The notes under the pieces are model-generated. The model was not told the origin of the DNA. It ran no database searches and worked only from the letters and a program-made list of their open reading frames with translations. A program made the translations under genes and the position numbers. 6,341 bases of DNA from Planctomycetota bacterium (lineage in GTDB: Bacteria; Planctomycetota; Phycisphaerae; Sedimentisphaerales; Anaerohalosphaeraceae): NCBI GenBank assembly GCA_021160785.1, contig JAGHBX010000016.1:1-6341 (forward strand), written 5' to 3'. Each line of letters begins with the position of its first letter. Position 1 is the stretch's first letter. Of this stretch, positions 5,535 through 6,341 are shown piece after piece.

Positions 5535-6341
5535 TTACGGCCCTATGCGCACATGCAGATGCCCAACGGCGGTGTGGCCGTGCTCGTTGCTGCGTTTCAC
5601 GGTAACGATATAGTCGCCCGCCTTGCGATATCGATGTCGCGCAACGGCGTAGCCCTGTGGATCGTGCACATTGGCGTTGCCGTCGGACCGGACGCTTACC
5701 GGGGCGCTTCCGTCGCCGAAATCCCATACTTCGCCGCCATGCTGCGTCCGAAACGACCGCACCTTGAATGTTACCTCATCGCCCGCCCGCAGGCCGAACG
5801 TGGGATAATAGTTGGCATTGATCGTGGGCGGCAGTCGATTGGGATTGTCCCGGTCGATCACCTGCACCACCGCAAAATCATACGCGACATTCCCCGCCGA
5901 ATCGGTAACCTTGAGAATTTCGCTGTACTCGCCGGGGCGGTCGTATACCCGTTTGATCCTGCCGCCTTTTGCCTTCGTTCCGTCGCAGAATGTCCACTCG
6001 TAACTTTTTATCCCGCCCGTTTTGCTCCAGCTCTTCGATCCGTCCACCTGGAGTTCTTCGCCGGTATAGACCAGATGATGAGGCCGGGCGCAGGCGATAA
6101 TATCCGGTGCAAACTGTTGTTGGTATGCCTGCCGGATAAACGCATAGCCGTTCTGCGTCCCCCACATCCCCGAAGGCTGACGGCTATTGATATCGAAATG
6201 CAGATGCGACCACCCGCCGCTGCCGCCCTCCTTGCCCAGCAGTCCGATTCGCTGGCCCATCTTCACCCGCTCACCAGGATATACCGGCGTAGCGATCATC
6301 TGCATATGACTGTACCGGTAGAACCAGCCCCTGGCATCCAG
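5535..6341 (-). CDS. M23 (LytM-type) peptidase with two C-terminal PKD domains (5' end outside window)
   Basis: The frame is open from the right edge to a TAA at 5537-5535: 268 visible codons, N-terminus missing. Visible residues 1-50 are the C-terminal half of an M23 metallopeptidase domain: YRYSHM (His12), VYPGERVKMGQRIGLLGKEG, and GWSHLHFDI containing the H-x-H motif (His46, His48). In LytM-type enzymes these histidines are catalytic or Zn ligands. The other ligands (HxxxD) would lie upstream of the window, so activity cannot be judged. A linker follows, then PKD domain 1 at about 87-162 (YEWTFCDGT, where the usual WxFGDG has Cys for Gly, then YDRPGEYSEILKVTDSAGN) and PKD domain 2 at about 178-266 (EVWDFGDGS, HRYRKAGDYIVTVKRSNEHG). 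M23 domains usually cut peptidoglycan cross-links; PKD domains are extracellular beta-sandwiches for protein or glycan contact. The protein should act in the envelope or outside the cell. Its stop lies 57 bases before the PQQ-like start. Confidence 0.88.
   Translation of the reverse strand: MDARGWFYRYSHMQMIATPVYPGERVKMGQRIGLLGKEGGSGGWSHLHFDINSRQPSGMWGTQNGYAFIRQAYQQQFAPDIIACARPHHLVYTGEELQVDGSKSWSKTGGIKSYEWTFCDGTKAKGGRIKRVYDRPGEYSEILKVTDSAGNVAYDFAVVQVIDRDNPNRLPPTINANYYPTFGLRAGDEVTFKVRSFRTQHGGEVWDFGDGSAPVSVRSDGNANVHDPQGYAVARHRYRKAGDYIVTVKRSNEHGHTAVGHLHVRIGP

Noticed and set aside
5290..5727. A 145-codon minus-strand frame bridging the M23-PKD and PQQ-like genes
   Set aside because: It is arginine-rich shadow sequence crossing two firmly assigned genes, including the second PKD domain and the signal peptide of the PQQ-like protein.

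Overview
The window carries four protein-coding genes, all on the minus strand, so transcription runs from the right edge to the left edge. From right to left they are: the C-terminal part of a secreted M23 (LytM-type) peptidase with two PKD domains; a complete exported PQQ-like beta-propeller protein of about 1007 residues with a methyltransferase-like domain inserted in it; a complete exported protein of 304 residues that I cannot assign; and the first 440 residues of a protein resembling the hydrazine synthase alpha subunit (HzsA-related), which runs off the left edge. No RNA genes, mobile elements, CRISPR arrays or plus-strand genes are supported.

The organism is probably a member of the Planctomycetota or a close PVC relative, in a Phycisphaerae/Sedimentisphaerae-like lineage. 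This is inference from gene content: large PQQ-like propellers carrying a methyltransferase-like insert, and HzsA-related proteins outside anammox operons, are families I associate with Planctomycetota and uncultured relatives. No taxonomic marker gene is present.

Layout: M23-PKD gene (>6341 to 5535), a 57-base gap with a perfect 6-bp hairpin directly after the stop codon, PQQ-like gene (5477 to 2454, using a GTG start behind a strong GGAGG), a 177-base gap with a weak terminator-like hairpin and a sigma70-like promoter candidate, the 304-residue gene (2276 to 1362, GTG start), a 39-base gap with an AGAGAGGA ribosome binding site, then the HzsA-like gene (1322 to beyond base 1). The spacing suggests two transcription units: M23-PKD with PQQ-like, and the unknown protein with HzsA-like. 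A single long operon is also possible.

The three visible N-termini have signal peptides, and the fourth protein has extracytoplasmic domains (M23, PKD). The locus therefore looks like a set of envelope or exported proteins: a peptidoglycan peptidase-like protein with adhesion domains, two beta-propeller proteins and one unknown. What they do together cannot be read from the sequence. The strongest oddity is the methyltransferase-like domain inside an exported propeller, which has lost two usual SAM-binding features.
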